DNA from: Chryseobacterium culicis
GTDB lineage: Bacteria > Bacteroidota > Bacteroidia > Flavobacteriales > Weeksellaceae
Assembly: GCF_002979755.1 (NCBI RefSeq)
Contig: NZ_PCPP01000001.1
Coordinates: forward strand, 2,326,665-2,390,664
DNA: 64,000 bases
Direction: 5' to 3'
Both the position numbers and the translations under genes were made by a program. How positions within the stretch are numbered: position 1 is the first letter of the stretch; the number at the start of each line of letters is the position of its first letter. Shown here one piece after another: positions 62,381 through 64,000 of this stretch. The notes under the pieces were generated by a model, which saw nothing but the letters and a program-made list of their open reading frames with translations, was not told where the DNA came from and did not search any database.

Positions 62381-64000
62381 TTAGAAATCTAAAGTGATGG
62401 AAGCTCTGGCAGCAGCTCCCATAATAGGTCTTGCCATGATAATTCCATCTCCATTGGGTGATCCGGCTCTTGGATCTCCTTCTGTAATACCAATTGTATT
62501 AAAGATATTGGTACCATCCACTGCAAAACGTATTTTTCCTAACTGATAAGACATTCCTGCTCCAAATTCTGAGAAAGAAGGTAAGGTCTGTACATTCAGC
62601 TCATCCTGGAAGCGTTTTCCATAATAATTCATGCTTACATAAGCTCTCCATGACTTGGTAATGTTCACAGCCGGTGAAATATTAAAATAAAACTTCGGCA
62701 TTCTTCTCACCACATTTCCTTCCAGAAGACTTCCGGCTTCAAGGTTTTTATATTTTGGACTCTGAACGGTTCCGTTGAAGGTAACTTCTAAAATATTATT
62801 GAATAAGCGGGCATACCCTTCTATCTCTACTCCATAGTTCTCTGTATTGGCAAAGGTGTTTTCAGATTTTCCATCAGAGAAAATATCTGTAAACGACAGG
62901 TTCTTCAAGGTAGAATAGAACGGAATCACGGCTATATCAAAGGTACGCGAGTAGTATTTATATCCTACTTCCAACTGATTGGTCGTTACTGATTTTAAAG
63001 GTTTATCAGGGTTTGGATTGGAAAAATAGTTGTAGTACGCTTCCTCGTTCGGAGATCTGAAACCATTGGAAAAACGCGCATACACAGCATTCTCCCTGTT
63101 GATTTTATAATTCGCGGCTAATGTGAAAGAAACTTTATCTACGTTAAAATTCCAGTAAGTAAATTTATTTCCCAGTACACTCATATTATCATCAGCAGTT
63201 GTGGTGTTGAAACCATGAGTTCCATCCGTTGTTAACCCTGAGTTATTTAAATTGGAAGTTGTTGTATTGGCAAAATTTCCTTTATAATAATCGTGGCTGT
63301 AACGAAGACCTCCATTTACACTTAAAGCATCGGTAATATTGTAGTCCAGGTTTACATAAAGATCATTCAAACTTCCCTGAGTCTGAGTGTCTCTCTGTAA
63401 AAATGTCATACCCGTCACTCCGTTATATGTTTTTGAATAACCATTATCCAAAGGAGTAAGAGAAGTATCCACAAGGTTCAGCAATTCCGGTCTGTCTGTT
63501 GCAGTAGCCAGAATGTTGCTCCAGTTCCAGTATTGATGAGACTTCCAGTTAGATTTATAGAAACCTGCGGTAACATTTCCTTTGTCGAATTTATAATTGA
63601 ATTGTAAGTCATTCACAAAGTTATTCATCTGCTTATCAATAGCCCAGAAACCTAATTTTTGGACAAATGCGGGATTTACAATCGCTCCGTTACTTACTAA
63701 AGAATATTGATAATTAGTCATACCATAATCTCCACCTTTGGAAACAGGTTTAGTTGCAAAGTCAGCTCCAGTTTCAGGCAATCCGGCAGGGAAAATCCCT
63801 GTATAATTCATGTTGATATTCGTATATCTTGTTTTGTTTAAAACACTGAAATTATTTCCAAGATCATATTTAAACTCAGCGCCTAGTACATCTACTTTCG
63901 GATGGATTCCGTCTTCAAGATTTCTGTTGAAAAATCCGCCTCCGGCCTGTGGAATATTCAGCTGGCTGATTGCTCTGTAGCTATACGTTCCATAGTTAGG
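62381..64000 (-). CDS. TonB-dependent outer-membrane receptor, C-terminal part (5' end outside window)
   Basis: The frame is open from the stop at 62381 to the right edge, at least 539 residues; the internal Met at 63811 is not the start. The barrel is recognised by alternating aromatic strands, NAVYARFSNGFRSPNEEAYY, LEVGYKYYSRTFDIAVIPFY, NYGVEIEGYARLFNNILEVT and a final strand ending in F (ARASITLDF). The plug and TonB box are outside. It resembles the FecA/CirA type of siderophore or small-ligand receptors more than SusC. It imports a ligand across the outer membrane, powered by TonB-ExbBD. Confidence 0.88.
   Translation of the reverse strand, partial: PNYGTYSYRAISQLNIPQAGGGFFNRNLEDGIHPKVDVLGAEFKYDLGNNFSVLNKTRYTNINMNYTGIFPAGLPETGADFATKPVSKGGDYGMTNYQYSLVSNGAIVNPAFVQKLGFWAIDKQMNNFVNDLQFNYKFDKGNVTAGFYKSNWKSHQYWNWSNILATATDRPELLNLVDTSLTPLDNGYSKTYNGVTGMTFLQRDTQTQGSLNDLYVNLDYNITDALSVNGGLRYSHDYYKGNFANTTTSNLNNSGLTTDGTHGFNTTTADDNMSVLGNKFTYWNFNVDKVSFTLAANYKINRENAVYARFSNGFRSPNEEAYYNYFSNPNPDKPLKSVTTNQLEVGYKYYSRTFDIAVIPFYSTLKNLSFTDIFSDGKSENTFANTENYGVEIEGYARLFNNILEVTFNGTVQSPKYKNLEAGSLLEGNVVRRMPKFYFNISPAVNITKSWRAYVSMNYYGKRFQDELNVQTLPSFSEFGAGMSYQLGKIRFAVDGTNIFNTIGITEGDPRAGSPNGDGIIMARPIMGAAARASITLDF

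Overview
The window looks like chromosomal DNA of a flavobacterium, most likely Chryseobacterium or a close relative in the Weeksellaceae. The grounds are: low GC; promoters of the Bacteroidota type (TAnnTTTG -7 box, TTG near -33); almost no Shine-Dalgarno sequences; three proteins with type IX secretion (T9SS) C-terminal sorting domains plus a T9SS plug protein; Bacteroidota-only families (DUF4290, DUF4295); and many SPII lipoproteins. This is recognition by reading; no database search was run. Most of the window is core housekeeping sequence without phage, integrase, transposase or CRISPR.

Layout. 1-5209: end of an alpha/beta hydrolase, upp, der, tRNA-Gln and katG. 5620-11771: a small haem-binding/DCC pair, an exported GH13 alpha-amylase of archaeal look, DUF4290-murA, a stand-alone NIL-domain gene behind a large palindromic operator, and a YiiX-like lipoprotein. 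11868-21257: a two-component system, an RhtA-like exporter, then an mgtC-czcB-czcA-czcC-type operon for divalent-cation homeostasis. This operon is preceded by an 11-codon leader ORF starting MDPDP and by a long hairpin. 21529-32875: DUF1801, two large T9SS cargo proteins, an aminotransferase, murB, proC, vanZ-like and lnt. 33119-38936: rpmB-rpmG-DUF4295, a PqqB-like hydrolase, an exported Rid protein, ftsY, a GlsB-type membrane protein, sppA and folK. 38954-43301: three tandem OmpA-type barrel genes with signs of gene conversion. 43379-49351: recQ, fmt, a Crp-like regulator, ribB with a degenerate RibA half, and a luciferase-like oxidoreductase. 49589-54770: a frameshifted gene, small lipoproteins, an astacin protease, a Pif1-like helicase and a five-copy 102-bp minisatellite. 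54771-64000: gamma carbonic anhydrase, a NifU-type protein, an FMN reductase, hemH, an M4 protease, the T9SS plug protein, an MBL hydrolase and a truncated TonB-dependent receptor.

How the genes work together. murA, murB and lnt serve envelope building. The OmpA trio, TonB receptor, T9SS plug and T9SS cargo (M4 protease, FG-GAP and Fn3/GEVED proteins) serve the outer membrane and secretion. The NifU-FMN reductase-hemH cluster links Fe-S and haem supply. The MgtC/RND operon is probably one cation-responsive unit.

The most unusual observation is the MDPDP leader ORF plus hairpin ahead of mgtC. It resembles the EPDP-type ribosome-destabilising leader (MgtL) of enterobacterial Mg2+ transporters. 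Other points worth a second look are the NIL gene whose -33 element lies at the centre of a 39-bp palindrome, the MurA active-site Cys-to-Asp change, the RibB protein whose GTP cyclohydrolase half has lost its zinc and catalytic residues, the exported Rid protein without its arginine, and the 102-bp minisatellite.
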